Notes: generated from the letters alone by a model not told the origin. A stretch of DNA of 9,664 nt from CAYMUN01 sp964440265 (GCA_964440265.1 CAYTRU010000042.1:1-9664); one strand, 5' to 3'; shown: positions 1-7,140, counted from the stretch's first letter. Numbers and translations: made by a program.

Positions 1-464
1 CCCGGCGCACCGATGCGGAATAGCTCGGTGTAGTTTCCGACCGTCGTCGGCAAGGCCCGGGTAAAGGCCCGGGTAAAGCTGTTGTTATTACTATCGTAGG
101 TAATACCGTTTTGAGCCTGGATGCTGCCGCTGGTATTGCCGCTCGGCGGCTGGTAGGTCCGGTGTTCGCCGCTGATGCCGGTATCATCGAGTATCAGCGT
201 ACTAGAGCTGACACTACCGATCCGGCCGATAGAAGTCGGTGTGCCGCCCGTAGCCGTGCGGTAGACGCTATAGCCGCTCGCGCCAGTCACAGCCGTCCAG
301 GTGATACGGTTGAAATTGGTGCCGTCCAGGGTAGCATTGCCGGTCGTCGTGGTACGGGCTGTCGAAGCGGCCGTTTCCCCGCTGCCAGTCAGCGCCGTCA
401 CCGCGTAGGTATAGCTGGTGCCACCTGCTGTCCCCTGGTTGGTCACTGTCGGCTGGGCGGGGGC
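1..464 (-). repeat. Super-repeat unit 3, partial (A3 and start of C3)
   Basis: The third copy begins at residue 1628 with APAQPTVTN, contains the whole Fn3-like module A3, then the start of a C module (SGNTSGSIQAQNG, FTRAFTRALP) that runs off the left edge at residue 1781. The array therefore continues outside the window by at least the rest of this C module. How many more units follow cannot be seen. Confidence 0.8.
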
Positions 465-3400
465 GCTGAGGCCAGTGTGGATGGTGCCGCCGACTACGTA
501 CAACTGAGCTGCCGGGGCGCTTGAGGTGCCGATGGCTAGCTGGCCAGCGCTATCGAAGTGGCTCAGTACTGAGCCACTGCTACTCTGCAGCTGGAACAAG
601 TCAGCGGTTTGACTGGCGGCACCTTGTACGACCTGACCAATGCGGTTAGCGTTATCAGTAGCGATTAGGACTTGGGCGGTGTTGACAGCGGTGACTGGAG
701 TGCCGACTTTGAGGAGGTTGCCGGACTGGACAGTCGGAGCAGCCGTAGTGCCGGCAATGCCGGTGTCATCAAAGGTGTTGGCGACGACGGCGCCAGTCGT
801 ATTGAAAGCTTTCGTACTGTCGAGGACGGTGCCGATGAGGCCAGTGGAGGCTGGGGTGCCGGCACTAGCGGTGCGGTACACCCGGTAGTCGTAGGCACCG
901 GAGACGTGATTCCAGGTGATACGGTTGAAATTAGTGACATCCAGCGTGGCATTGCCAGTTGGCGTGGTAGCCGCCGTGCTGACCACACTCTCATTGCCAT
1001 CCTTCGTCCGTGAAGTAATGACATAGCTGTAGGCAGTGGCACCGGCCGTACCTTGGTTAGTGATGGTCGGCGTGGCAGCGGGCGGGGCGATGGTAGTGAC
1101 CACGATGTTGCCGACATTCGCCGCGCTACCGGAGACCGTTAGTTTGGTATTACTGCCGTCAGCCTGCAGGAAGCTGGTGCCGGAGGTGTTTTGCAGGAGG
1201 GCGGCGTTGCTATTAACTGAGTTAGACGCGGCCACAAAAGAGGCGTTGGGGTTTAAGTTACCCAAGGTATTGTACGACAAGCCAGCAGTTATCGAGCCGC
1301 CGGCGGCGGCCATTGCAATCGTGGAGAACGTTGTCGCAGGTATGGTAGACGTACCGGTTCCGGTGCGGGGTACTATGTCACCGATGGAAGTTCCGTCTAC
1401 CCGTATGGTTGCTGTCGGGCTGCCTGATCCCGCGACTCTTCGCAAGCGGAACATTGTTTCGGCGGTTGAGCCGTTTTGGACCCTGATCTCTTCGAGGTCA
1501 AAGGTATTCGTACCATTGGAGTTCAGTGGTGTGACGATATAGCCGCTGTTGGCGGAGTTGAAGTCAGTGGTCACGCTATACTCTTTCGACCCAGGGCCCG
1601 GCAGAGTATTATCAGACACTATTTCGATACGGAAGGCGCCGGAACCGGTGTACTGATGCGTACTAAAGATCTCTACGTAATCACCTACTGCGTTAGGAAT
1701 GGTCCGGCTGAAGGTCCGGGTGAAGCTCGTGTTGTTACTGTCATAGGTGACGCCGCTTTGCGCCTGGATAGTGCCACTGGTATCGCCGCCGGGGACACCG
1801 ATTTTTATTATAGAGCCGGCGGGAATGCCGGTGTCGTCAAACGTTACCGTACTGTTGCCGCTGACGGTACCGATTTGACCAGTCTGACTTGGCGTACCTG
1901 AGCTCGCGGTTCGGTAGATGTTGTAGCCTGTGGCGCCCGTGACAGCCGTCCAGGTGATACGGTTGAAATTAGTGCCGTCCAAGGTAGCATTGCCGGTGGT
2001 AGTTTGGCGGACTGTGCTGATAGCCGTCTCGCCGGTAGCTGTCTTAGCCGAAACGGCATAGGTATAATTTGTCGCACCAGCGGTGCCGATATTGGTAACT
2101 GTCGGTTGAGCAGGAACGCTAATGCCAGTGTGGATGGTGCCACCGACTACGTACAGTTGGGCGGCTGGAGCACTAGAGGTACCGATGGCTAGCTGACCAC
2201 CACTATCAAAGTGGCTGAGGACACTGCCTGATGAGTTCTGCAGTTGGAACAGGTCGGCCGTCTGGCTGGCGACGCCCTGGATGACCAGGCCTTTGCGGGC
2301 AGCGTTGTCGGTGCTGATGAGAGACTGGGCAGCAGCGTCAGCTGTAGTGGGGCTGCCGACTTTGAGGAGGTTGCCGGACTGGACAGTCGGGGCGGCGGTG
2401 GTGCCAGCGATGCCAGTGTCATCAAAGGTGTTAGCTACTACCCCACCGGTGGCATTGTAGGCCTGGATGCTATCTAAGACCGTACCGATCAGGCCGGTGC
2501 TGGACGGCGTGCCGGCACTGGCGGTGCGATAGACTCGGTAGTCATAGGCACCGGAGACGTGATTCCAGGTGATACGGTTGAAGTTGGTGCTGTTCAGGGT
2601 GGCGTTACCGGTTGGCGTGGTGGCCGCCGTGCTGACCACGCTTTCATTGCCGTCTTTAGTACGTGAAGTAATGACGTAGGTGTAAGCAGTGGCACCAGCG
2701 GTGCCCTGGTTGGAGATGGTCGGTGTACCAGAGGGTGGCGCAATGGTATTCACTACGATGTTGCCGACATTAGCTACGCTACCGGAGGCAGTTAATTTAG
2801 TGTTAGAGCCATCAGCCTGGAGGAAGGAAGTGCCGGAGGTGTTTTGCAGCAAGAGGGCGTTGGCTTCACTAGCGTTGGAGCCGGCAACCAGCGAAGCACT
2901 AAATTGTCCCAAAGTACCCTCAAGACCATAGGTAACGCTGCCCCCGGTAGCTGCAGCGTTGATAGAAACATAACTATTGCTGCCAAGCGCAGAAGTTCCG
3001 GTGCCGTTAATCTCAGTGATGGAATTATTATTAGTAGCTACACCGTCCAGCCGTATGTTAACTTGCCTGCCGCTGATCGGCACGCTGTTCTGTGTGGTGC
3101 GTATCCGGAAAATGTAATCTCCACTAACACCGTCGCGAATCATCTCTACCTCTACGTCAAACGTACCAAGAAAACCAGATTGTTTGGTAGTGTTGCTAGC
3201 CACTAAGGTTGCGGAGTTGCTAGGAGTAGCACGATCGACACCAACTGTGTAGTCCTTACTGACAATGCCCGCTCCGCCGCCGCCAGTCATGGTTAACTGC
3301 ACATGTAGCTGCTGACCGTTGGTTTGGCCATTGGTCCGGAAAACCTCTACGTAGTCACCTACAGCGGTCGGTGCCGTACGAGTGAAGACTCGGGTGTAGC

Positions 3401-5345
3401 TCTGATTATTAGCGTCATAGGTCGCGCCACTCTGGGCCTGAATAGTGCCGCTAGTATTGCCACTTGGTGCCAGTAGGGCAAGGCTGGCGGCGCTTCCAGT
3501 ATCATCGAAGGTCAGTGTACTAGAACTCAGACCAGCAGCAATCTGCCCGACACTGCTCGGTGTACCAGAAGAAGCCGTGCGGTACACGTTGTACCCCGTC
3601 GCCCCCGTGACAGCTGTCCAGGTGATACGGTTGAAATTGGTGCCGTTTAGTGTCGCATTGCCGGTAGTAGTCTGCCGGACAGGGCTACAAGCTGTTTCGC
3701 CGGTACCGGTAGTAGCTGTCACGCAGTAGGTGTAGCTGGTACTGCCGGCCGTCCCCTGGTTGGTCACTGTCGGCTGAGCGGGGGCGCTGAGGCCGCTGGC
3801 GATGATACCACCGACTACTTGCAGTTTCGCACCGGGAGTCGTGGTGCCGATGCCGACGTTGCCGTTGGCGCGAACGTAGATATTATTGCCGTTACCGCTC
3901 ACGCCGTCTTGTGACTCACCCTGCAAGACAGAGTAACCGTTGCCGTCGCGGATTTGGAAATTATTAGTGGCGCCGGTTTGGCCCAGAGTCCAAGCTATAG
4001 AAGCGTTGGTCGTAAAGTTTAGAAGGTCGCTATTAGTGCTCGTGCGGTTAATCGTCACTGAGCCCGAACCGGTACTAGCGCCTGTCACCGTGAGGTTACC
4101 AGTACTATCAAATTTGCTCAGTACCGTACCGGTGCTGCCTTGCAATTCCATGAGGTTAGCCGACTGGGTGGCCGAGTTAGCCCGGATGACGGCGCCGATG
4201 TTGGTGTCGGAACCAGTGTAGACGCGCAGCTTCGCGCCAGCCGTGGTAGCACTTACCCCTAGGTTAAAGTTGCCTTCTTGGGTAAAGCGAGCGACCTCTG
4301 TTAAAGCTGTGTCGGAATTGTTGAGTCGGACTGAAAATGCTAAGTCACCGGTCGTATTGTTTGCCCCATCACGGATTAGGCCTTTGATCGCCGCGAAGCT
4401 TGATCCGGCAACACCAGCGCTCGTACCAAAGACAACGGCGCCTCCAGATCCACCCGAAACGCTGGTATTTTGTAGATAGAGCGTGCCGCCAGTGGCACCG
4501 GCATCAGTCAAATTTGCGGTGAGCTGACCCAAGCCACTGACTGTCAGCTGGCGACTGGGGCTGGTCGTCCCAATCCCAACATTGCCCGTACTATTCTGGA
4601 TGGTGACTTTGGTAGAATTGTTGGTCTCAAACTGCAGGTCGTTGGCGTCTTTGGTGCCGAGGATGGCGGTGGCGGCAAAGGAGTTACCACCCTGAATAAA
4701 GGCCGTACTGGTGCTGGCAAAACCACAGTTGGTGCTAGCCTGGATACACAGCGTGCCATTTTCGTCGGGTAGCAAGATGCTTCGGGAGGCGGTCTGCGTG
4801 GCAAAGTCCAGCGTCGACACATTGGAGCCAGTGGTTTTAGCTAGCTGGCCGGCCCTGAAAGCGTACGGCACGGCAGTCAGTTGCAATCGAGGGTTCATTT
4901 CGCCGTCGTAAGTGGGGGTGGCAGTCTGGGTAGTACCACCGATGTTCATGGTGATCCAGAGCGGCTGATCCCAGTTGATTGCCGGAAAGGCTGTCTGAGA
5001 CCCCAGACTGACTGTCAGGTAGCCATTGACTACCTGCACGCGGTTATCATTGCCGGCGGTGACACCGTTACTGTCGTAGTAGCTTTCGGTCCAGAGGTTG
5101 GTCCCAGCTGAGGCGGCATCGTAGAGCTTAAACTGGACGTTGTAGAAACCGTCAGGCACCACACTGCCAGTATTGGTCAGTAACCGAGCCTGAAAATTGA
5201 GATACGAACTGGTAGCGGCATGGGCTACGGGTGAGCGACCGAGATTGGCACTAGCCACCAGGCTCAGCAGCAAAACCAGCACAAACAAGAGGGCTCTCCG
5301 CCAAGGGATAGCAAAAAAGGCTGCCTGTCGTGTTTGGTGTAACAT
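1..5345 (-). CDS. Giant secreted beta-repeat surface protein with fibronectin-III-like modules, 3' end beyond the window
   Basis: An open minus-strand frame of 1,781 codons runs from ATG at 5345-5343 to the left edge without a stop, so the C-terminus is missing. Residues 1-43 form a signal peptide: basic start, hydrophobic core near 18-32, and an AHA/A cleavage site after Ala43. Residues 46-165 form an N-terminal domain (begins YLNFQARLL, ends near PYAFRAGQLA) of a type I associate with giant Patescibacteria surface proteins. NVGIGTTSP (from 255) and NVGIGTTTP (from 496) are motifs known from tail-fibre-like and adhesin beta-repeat proteins. Fibronectin-III-like modules lie near 521-620, 869-985, 1077-1174, 1420-1536 and 1628-1732, each with FNRITW and a YRTA motif. 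Composition is Thr/Ser/Gly/Asn-rich with only four Cys (200, 207, 541, 553). No later membrane anchor is visible. An adhesin or fibre role is inference; no catalytic motif was seen. No Shine-Dalgarno precedes the ATG. A phage tail fibre is less likely because of the signal peptide and lack of phage neighbours. Confidence 0.85.
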   Translation of the reverse strand, partial: MLHQTRQAAFFAIPWRRALLFVLVLLLSLVASANLGRSPVAHAATSSYLNFQARLLTNTGSVVPDGFYNVQFKLYDAASAGTNLWTESYYDSNGVTAGNDNRVQVVNGYLTVSLGSQTAFPAINWDQPLWITMNIGGTTQTATPTYDGEMNPRLQLTAVPYAFRAGQLAKTTGSNVSTLDFATQTASRSILLPDENGTLCIQASTNCGFASTSTAFIQGGNSFAATAILGTKDANDLQFETNNSTKVTIQNSTGNVGIGTTSPSRQLTVSGLGQLTANLTDAGATGGTLYLQNTSVSGGSGGAVVFGTSAGVAGSSFAAIKGLIRDGANNTTGDLAFSVRLNNSDTALTEVARFTQEGNFNLGVSATTAGAKLRVYTGSDTNIGAVIRANSATQSANLMELQGSTGTVLSKFDSTGNLTVTGASTGSGSVTINRTSTNSDLLNFTTNASIAWTLGQTGATNNFQIRDGNGYSVLQGESQDGVSGNGNNIYVRANGNVGIGTTTPGAKLQVVGGIIASGLSAPAQPTVTNQGTAGSTSYTYCVTATTGTGETACSPVRQTTTGNATLNGTNFNRITWTAVTGATGYNVYRTASSGTPSSVGQIAAGLSSSTLTFDDTGSAASLALLAPSGNTSGTIQAQSGATYDANNQSYTRVFTRTAPTAVGDYVEVFRTNGQTNGQQLHVQLTMTGGGGAGIVSKDYTVGVDRATPSNSATLVASNTTKQSGFLGTFDVEVEMIRDGVSGDYIFRIRTTQNSVPISGRQVNIRLDGVATNNNSITEINGTGTSALGSNSYVSINAAATGGSVTYGLEGTLGQFSASLVAGSNASEANALLLQNTSGTSFLQADGSNTKLTASGSVANVGNIVVNTIAPPSGTPTISNQGTAGATAYTYVITSRTKDGNESVVSTAATTPTGNATLNSTNFNRITWNHVSGAYDYRVYRTASAGTPSSTGLIGTVLDSIQAYNATGGVVANTFDDTGIAGTTAAPTVQSGNLLKVGSPTTADAAAQSLISTDNAARKGLVIQGVASQTADLFQLQNSSGSVLSHFDSGGQLAIGTSSAPAAQLYVVGGTIHTGISVPAQPTVTNIGTAGATNYTYAVSAKTATGETAISTVRQTTTGNATLDGTNFNRITWTAVTGATGYNIYRTASSGTPSQTGQIGTVSGNSTVTFDDTGIPAGSIIKIGVPGGDTSGTIQAQSGVTYDSNNTSFTRTFSRTIPNAVGDYVEIFSTHQYTGSGAFRIEIVSDNTLPGPGSKEYSVTTDFNSANSGYIVTPLNSNGTNTFDLEEIRVQNGSTAETMFRLRRVAGSGSPTATIRVDGTSIGDIVPRTGTGTSTIPATTFSTIAMAAAGGSITAGLSYNTLGNLNPNASFVAASNSVNSNAALLQNTSGTSFLQADGSNTKLTVSGSAANVGNIVVTTIAPPAATPTITNQGTAGATAYSYVITSRTKDGNESVVSTAATTPTGNATLDVTNFNRITWNHVSGAYDYRVYRTASAGTPASTGLIGTVLDSTKAFNTTGAVVANTFDDTGIAGTTAAPTVQSGNLLKVGTPVTAVNTAQVLIATDNANRIGQVVQGAASQTADLFQLQSSSGSVLSHFDSAGQLAIGTSSAPAAQLYVVGGTIHTGLSAPAQPTVTNQGTAGGTSYTYAVTALTGSGETAASTARTTTTGNATLDGTNFNRITWTAVTGASGYSVYRTATGGTPTSIGRIGSVSSSTLILDDTGISGEHRTYQPPSGNTSGSIQAQNGITYDSNNNSFTRAFTRALPTTVGNYTELFRIGAP
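54..77. repeat. Perfect 12-bp tandem duplication inside module C3
   Basis: GGCCCGGGTAAA occurs twice back to back, encoding FTRA-FTRA on the minus strand. Modules C1 and C2 have the related but imperfect peptides TRVFTRT and TRTFSRT at the same place, so the peptide doublet is old while the DNA-level identity is local to this copy. Confidence 0.7.
465..2117 (-). repeat. Super-repeat unit 2 (A2-C2-B2-linker), 1,653 bp
   Basis: Second complete copy, about residues 1077-1627, same module order as unit 1 but 15 bp (5 codons) shorter. The length difference lies between A and B, that is in module C. B1 to A2 and B2 to A3 are both exactly 615 bp apart, measured on the shared CCAGGTGATACGG core (2565 to 1950 and 912 to 297). 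From the LLQNTSGTSFLQ segment to the next A module the two copies stay at a constant offset of 1,653 bp and are nearly identical in protein. Module C2 is clearly homologous to C1 but much more diverged. Confidence 0.85.
2118..3785 (-). repeat. Super-repeat unit 1 (A1-C1-B1-linker), 1,668 bp
   Basis: First complete copy of the in-frame tandem unit in the giant gene, about residues 521-1076. Order: Fn3-like module A1 (starts APAQPTVTN), beta-rich module C1 (starts SGNTSGTIQAQSG), a short LLQNTSGTSFLQADGSN segment, Fn3-like module B1 (SGTPTISNQG to FDDTGIAG), then a linker with QTADLFQLQ and a degenerate VGIGT motif (QLAIGTSSAP). A1 alone carries two cysteines. The start of A1 aligns with the start of A2 at an offset of 1,668 bp. 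Boundaries are set by eye on the AQPTVTN motif; module names are mine. Confidence 0.85.
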
Positions 5346-5399
5346 TGGATTTTTGTGTATTGTTTTTGTTGTATATCCGCTGAGGAATATAGTGTCTAT

Positions 5400-5429
5400 A
5401 GTATATACCTCGGTTTCAGAGGTGCACAA
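5400..5429 (-). promoter_or_regulatory. Probable sigma-70-type promoter of the giant surface-protein gene
   Basis: Read on the minus strand: TTGTGC (5429-5424) as -35, an 18-bp spacer, and TATACT (5405-5400) as -10. Transcription would start near 5393, giving a leader of about 48 nt that is rich in A and C and has no Shine-Dalgarno. An imperfect inverted repeat (CCTC-GAGG arms, 5408-5422) sits in the spacer and a GTGCAC palindrome overlaps the -35 side. Both could be operator sites, but this rests on pattern alone. Confidence 0.4.
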
Positions 5430-5476
5430 GTGATATTGCATAAAAAATATGCTCAGCCGTCTTCTCAAAAGTATCC

Positions 5477-5501
5477 AAAAATTGAAATTTTTGAAATTTT
5501 G
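5477..5501. repeat. AT-rich inverted repeat with overlapping direct repeat
   Basis: AAAAATT (5477-5483) and AATTTTT (5486-5492) are perfect inverted arms separated by GA. The right half also forms a direct repeat, GAAATTTTT (5484-5492) followed by GAAATTTTG (5493-5501). It lies about 50 bp upstream of the giant gene's -35, where an UP-like element or a DNA-bending site could sit. It lacks a G/C stem, so it is not a typical intrinsic terminator. Confidence 0.45.
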
Positions 5502-5596
5502 TAGTTAAGATTACTACGGTGCACACCAAATCAAGCTGTTAGAAATGAGTTTGATTGGCTTGCCTGACTAGCCATTATCTTACCCAGACAGTACAA

Positions 5597-5637
5597 AAGT
5601 TTTCCACAGCCCTCCTGGTGCAGTATGCTGAAAACTT
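5597..5637. other. Potential RNA hairpin with a CCCTCCT loop
   Basis: Perfect 8-bp inverted arms AAGTTTTC (5597-5604) and GAAAACTT (5630-5637). In an alternative fold, 7 bp plus a 3-nt bulge are followed by a CAGC/GCTG stem. In the plus-strand transcript the loop carries CCCUCCU, an anti-Shine-Dalgarno-like string; in the minus-strand transcript it carries AGGAGGG and the stem is followed by TTTTG. Function is unknown: a weak terminator, a leader structure or chance. Confidence 0.3.
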
Positions 5638-5771
5638 CCTTTTCGGGACTGATGGTCTCGTCTTGTGTTTCCCCTGTTTTTCCGGTAAACTACTTCGGTG
5701 GATACGATAGCTTCGGTGGTAGCCAGGCTTTGAGCAAGTTTTATTAGTACTGCTTCCTCGAATTGACTACG

Positions 5772-5777
5772 TATACT
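5772..5777 (+). promoter_or_regulatory. Possible -10 element of tRNA-Ala
   Basis: TATACT lies 12 bp upstream of the mature tRNA, which would put the transcription start near 5784 with a leader of about 6 nt. I found no acceptable -35 at a 15-19 bp spacing and no TG extension, so this call is weak. Confidence 0.3.
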
Positions 5778-5789
5778 ACCGGAATAGTT

Positions 5790-5866
5790 GGGGACATAGC
5801 TCAGTTGGCTAGAGCACCTGCTTTGCAAGCAGGGGGTCCAGGGTTCGAGTCCCTGTGTCTCCACCA
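5790..5866 (+). tRNA. tRNA-Ala, anticodon TGC
   Basis: This is a 77-nt cloverleaf with CCA encoded at 5864-5866. The acceptor stem pairs GGGGACA with TGTCTCC over 7 bp and includes the G3-U70 wobble that marks alanine tRNAs. The anticodon stem CCTGC/GCAGG holds loop TTTGCAA, so the anticodon is TGC at 5824-5826. The D arm has TAGCTCAGTTGG and the T arm has GGTTCGAGTCC. It is on the same strand as the sigma factor gene that starts 102 bp downstream, with a separate promoter between them. Confidence 0.97.
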
Positions 5867-5934
5867 GCAATTTGAATACTATTTTCATATGTAACCATTT
5901 GCTCGTACAGATCGGTTACTCCAGTAACTATTCT

Positions 5935-5962
5935 TTGCTATCTCCGAGTAGTATGTTATAAT
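5935..5962 (+). promoter_or_regulatory. Extended -10 promoter of the sigma factor gene, predicted leaderless
   Basis: TTGCTA (5935-5940), a 16-bp spacer, then a perfect TATAAT (5957-5962) preceded by TG and one base (5954-5956), the extended -10 form. The ATG of the sigma gene begins at 5969, 7 bases after the -10 ends, which is where transcription normally starts. The mRNA would therefore begin at or next to the start codon. Confidence 0.6.
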
Positions 5963-5968
5963 TTTCAA

Positions 5969-7114
5969 ATGACAAGGCCCAAAGGTGTAGAAGTTCAAGC
6001 TGTAAATACGCTCTTCGAAGATATCGAAGATGCTACTAATGTACTTGTTCACGATTTACCAGGGGCTTATGTCCCCCAGCATGAGCATGAGCCAGAGCCA
6101 GAACTAGAAGAAGATGATACTGCTAAGCCAGACTCTGCAGCTTTTGACGAACCAGAAGAACTTACAGCCCATACTGACTGGGAAGTTGAACATCAGCCAA
6201 GAAGTGACGAGTACACAGGCGAATCACCCAAAACAACAAGAAAAAGACAAGCTCCAGCCGAAAATCTAGATGCACTCAGTTTACTTCTTCAGGAGATCGG
6301 CCGACACCCCCTACTTACGGCAGGTGAAGAAGTTACATTAGCAAAGCGCATTGAGAGGGGCGATCTAGATGCGAAGGAACGTATGATTGACTCCAATATG
6401 GGCTTGGTGGTGTCTATCGCCAAAAAGTATCCGCGAACGGAAGCTAAGCTTTCCCTACTTGACCTAATAGGGGAAGGAAGTTTTGGCCTTATACGAGCTA
6501 CCGAGAAGTTTGATTGGCGTAGAGGTTTTAAATTCAGCACCTATGCCACCTACTGGATCAGGCAAGCAATACAACGAGGTATTGAGAATAAAGCTACTAC
6601 TATCCGAACTCCAAGCAACATATCTCAGAGGATTCGTAAGATCGAGGCAATCAAGACTGCCCTAGAACATCGGCTCGGCCGCCCGCCTACCGACGAAGAG
6701 ATAGCAGCAAGCGACGACAATATGACAGTCGAACACGTAACAACAGTCAGGAGAAGGGCGCAGGTGATCACTTCACTTGATAAACCAGTCGGTGAAGGTG
6801 GTTCTTCTACCCTGGGCGAGCTTACGACTGGCCTAGACAGTGATAGGTGGTCTGCCCGTTATTCGACTCCCGAAGCTGAAGCTGAAGGGGAAGACAGGGT
6901 CATGCAAGTGGGCCTAGCCCTCACCGGACTTTCTGAAACACGACAGAACATAGTTGCATTGCGTTTTGGGCTGGGTGGCACGGAGGAAGGATTGCCTGTG
7001 ACTGTGGTAGCACGAAGAGTCGGCTTGAGTTTGGGAGATACAAAACAGGAACTAGATAAGGCCCTCGCACAACTTGCATTCAATAACCCTGACCTCAAAG
7101 AATTTATACGCTAG
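5969..7114 (+). CDS. rpoD: RpoD-like sigma-70 family RNA polymerase sigma factor
   Basis: This 381-residue protein directs RNA polymerase to promoters. Residues 1-99 are poorly conserved, acidic at 40-65 and basic at 88-93. Region 1.2 is near 100-132 (LLLQEIGRHPLLTAGEE, LAKRIERGD). Region 2 is near 136-208 (GLVVSIAKKY, LLDLIGEG, ATEKFDWRRG, KFSTYATYWIRQA) and has the core-binding and -10-melting motifs. Region 3 spans about 210-290, with SLDKPVGEG at the sigma finger. Region 4 is near 318-372 and begins normally (LSETRQNIVALRFGLG). Its recognition helix reads GLSLGDTKQELDKAL where the family has GVTRERIRQIEAKAL, so the Arg and Glu that read the -35 (E. coli R584, E585) are Leu and Gly while the Gln is kept. 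T440 and E458 equivalents are both Gln. Region 1.2 favours a group 1 or 2 factor. Housekeeping or alternative status is unsettled and the symbol is tentative. The ATG is chosen because the promoter sits directly against it. Confidence 0.9.
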   Translation: MTRPKGVEVQAVNTLFEDIEDATNVLVHDLPGAYVPQHEHEPEPELEEDDTAKPDSAAFDEPEELTAHTDWEVEHQPRSDEYTGESPKTTRKRQAPAENLDALSLLLQEIGRHPLLTAGEEVTLAKRIERGDLDAKERMIDSNMGLVVSIAKKYPRTEAKLSLLDLIGEGSFGLIRATEKFDWRRGFKFSTYATYWIRQAIQRGIENKATTIRTPSNISQRIRKIEAIKTALEHRLGRPPTDEEIAASDDNMTVEHVTTVRRRAQVITSLDKPVGEGGSSTLGELTTGLDSDRWSARYSTPEAEAEGEDRVMQVGLALTGLSETRQNIVALRFGLGGTEEGLPVTVVARRVGLSLGDTKQELDKALAQLAFNNPDLKEFIR

Positions 7115-7140
7115 AATGATTAGGCCTAACAGGGCTGATG

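Larger units (their letters stand above)
5430..5789. other. Intergenic region, AT-rich, no convincing gene
   Basis: This stretch lies between the divergent giant gene and tRNA-Ala. It is visibly richer in A/T than the coding regions. It holds an AT inverted repeat near 5477-5501, a second copy of GGTGCACA at 5518-5525, a hairpin at 5597-5637, and CTTCGGTGG repeated directly at 5693-5701 and 5711-5719. A minus-strand frame of 102 codons (5888-5580) overlaps the tRNA and is antisense to it, so I do not accept it as a gene. No known ncRNA class was recognised. Confidence 0.6.

Noticed and set aside
1..3785. CRISPR-like reading of the regularly spaced 18-nt core
   Set aside because: Spacing is 615 or about 1,045 bp, and every copy is in frame within the same conserved protein motif.
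111..5111. Many plus-strand frames of 60-170 codons opposite the giant gene
   Set aside because: They mirror the repeats of the minus-strand gene and have biased, low-complexity composition. The minus frame is continuous with a signal peptide and domain motifs.
5580..5888. Minus-strand 102-codon frame with LVETQGLEPWTP and QLSYVP motifs
   Set aside because: Its start runs antisense through tRNA-Ala. This peptide pattern is a well-known artefact of translating the reverse strand of tRNA genes; the real feature is the tRNA.
7120..7129. TTAGGCCTAA palindrome after the sigma gene as a terminator
   Set aside because: It has no loop and no T tract, so it would not form an intrinsic terminator.
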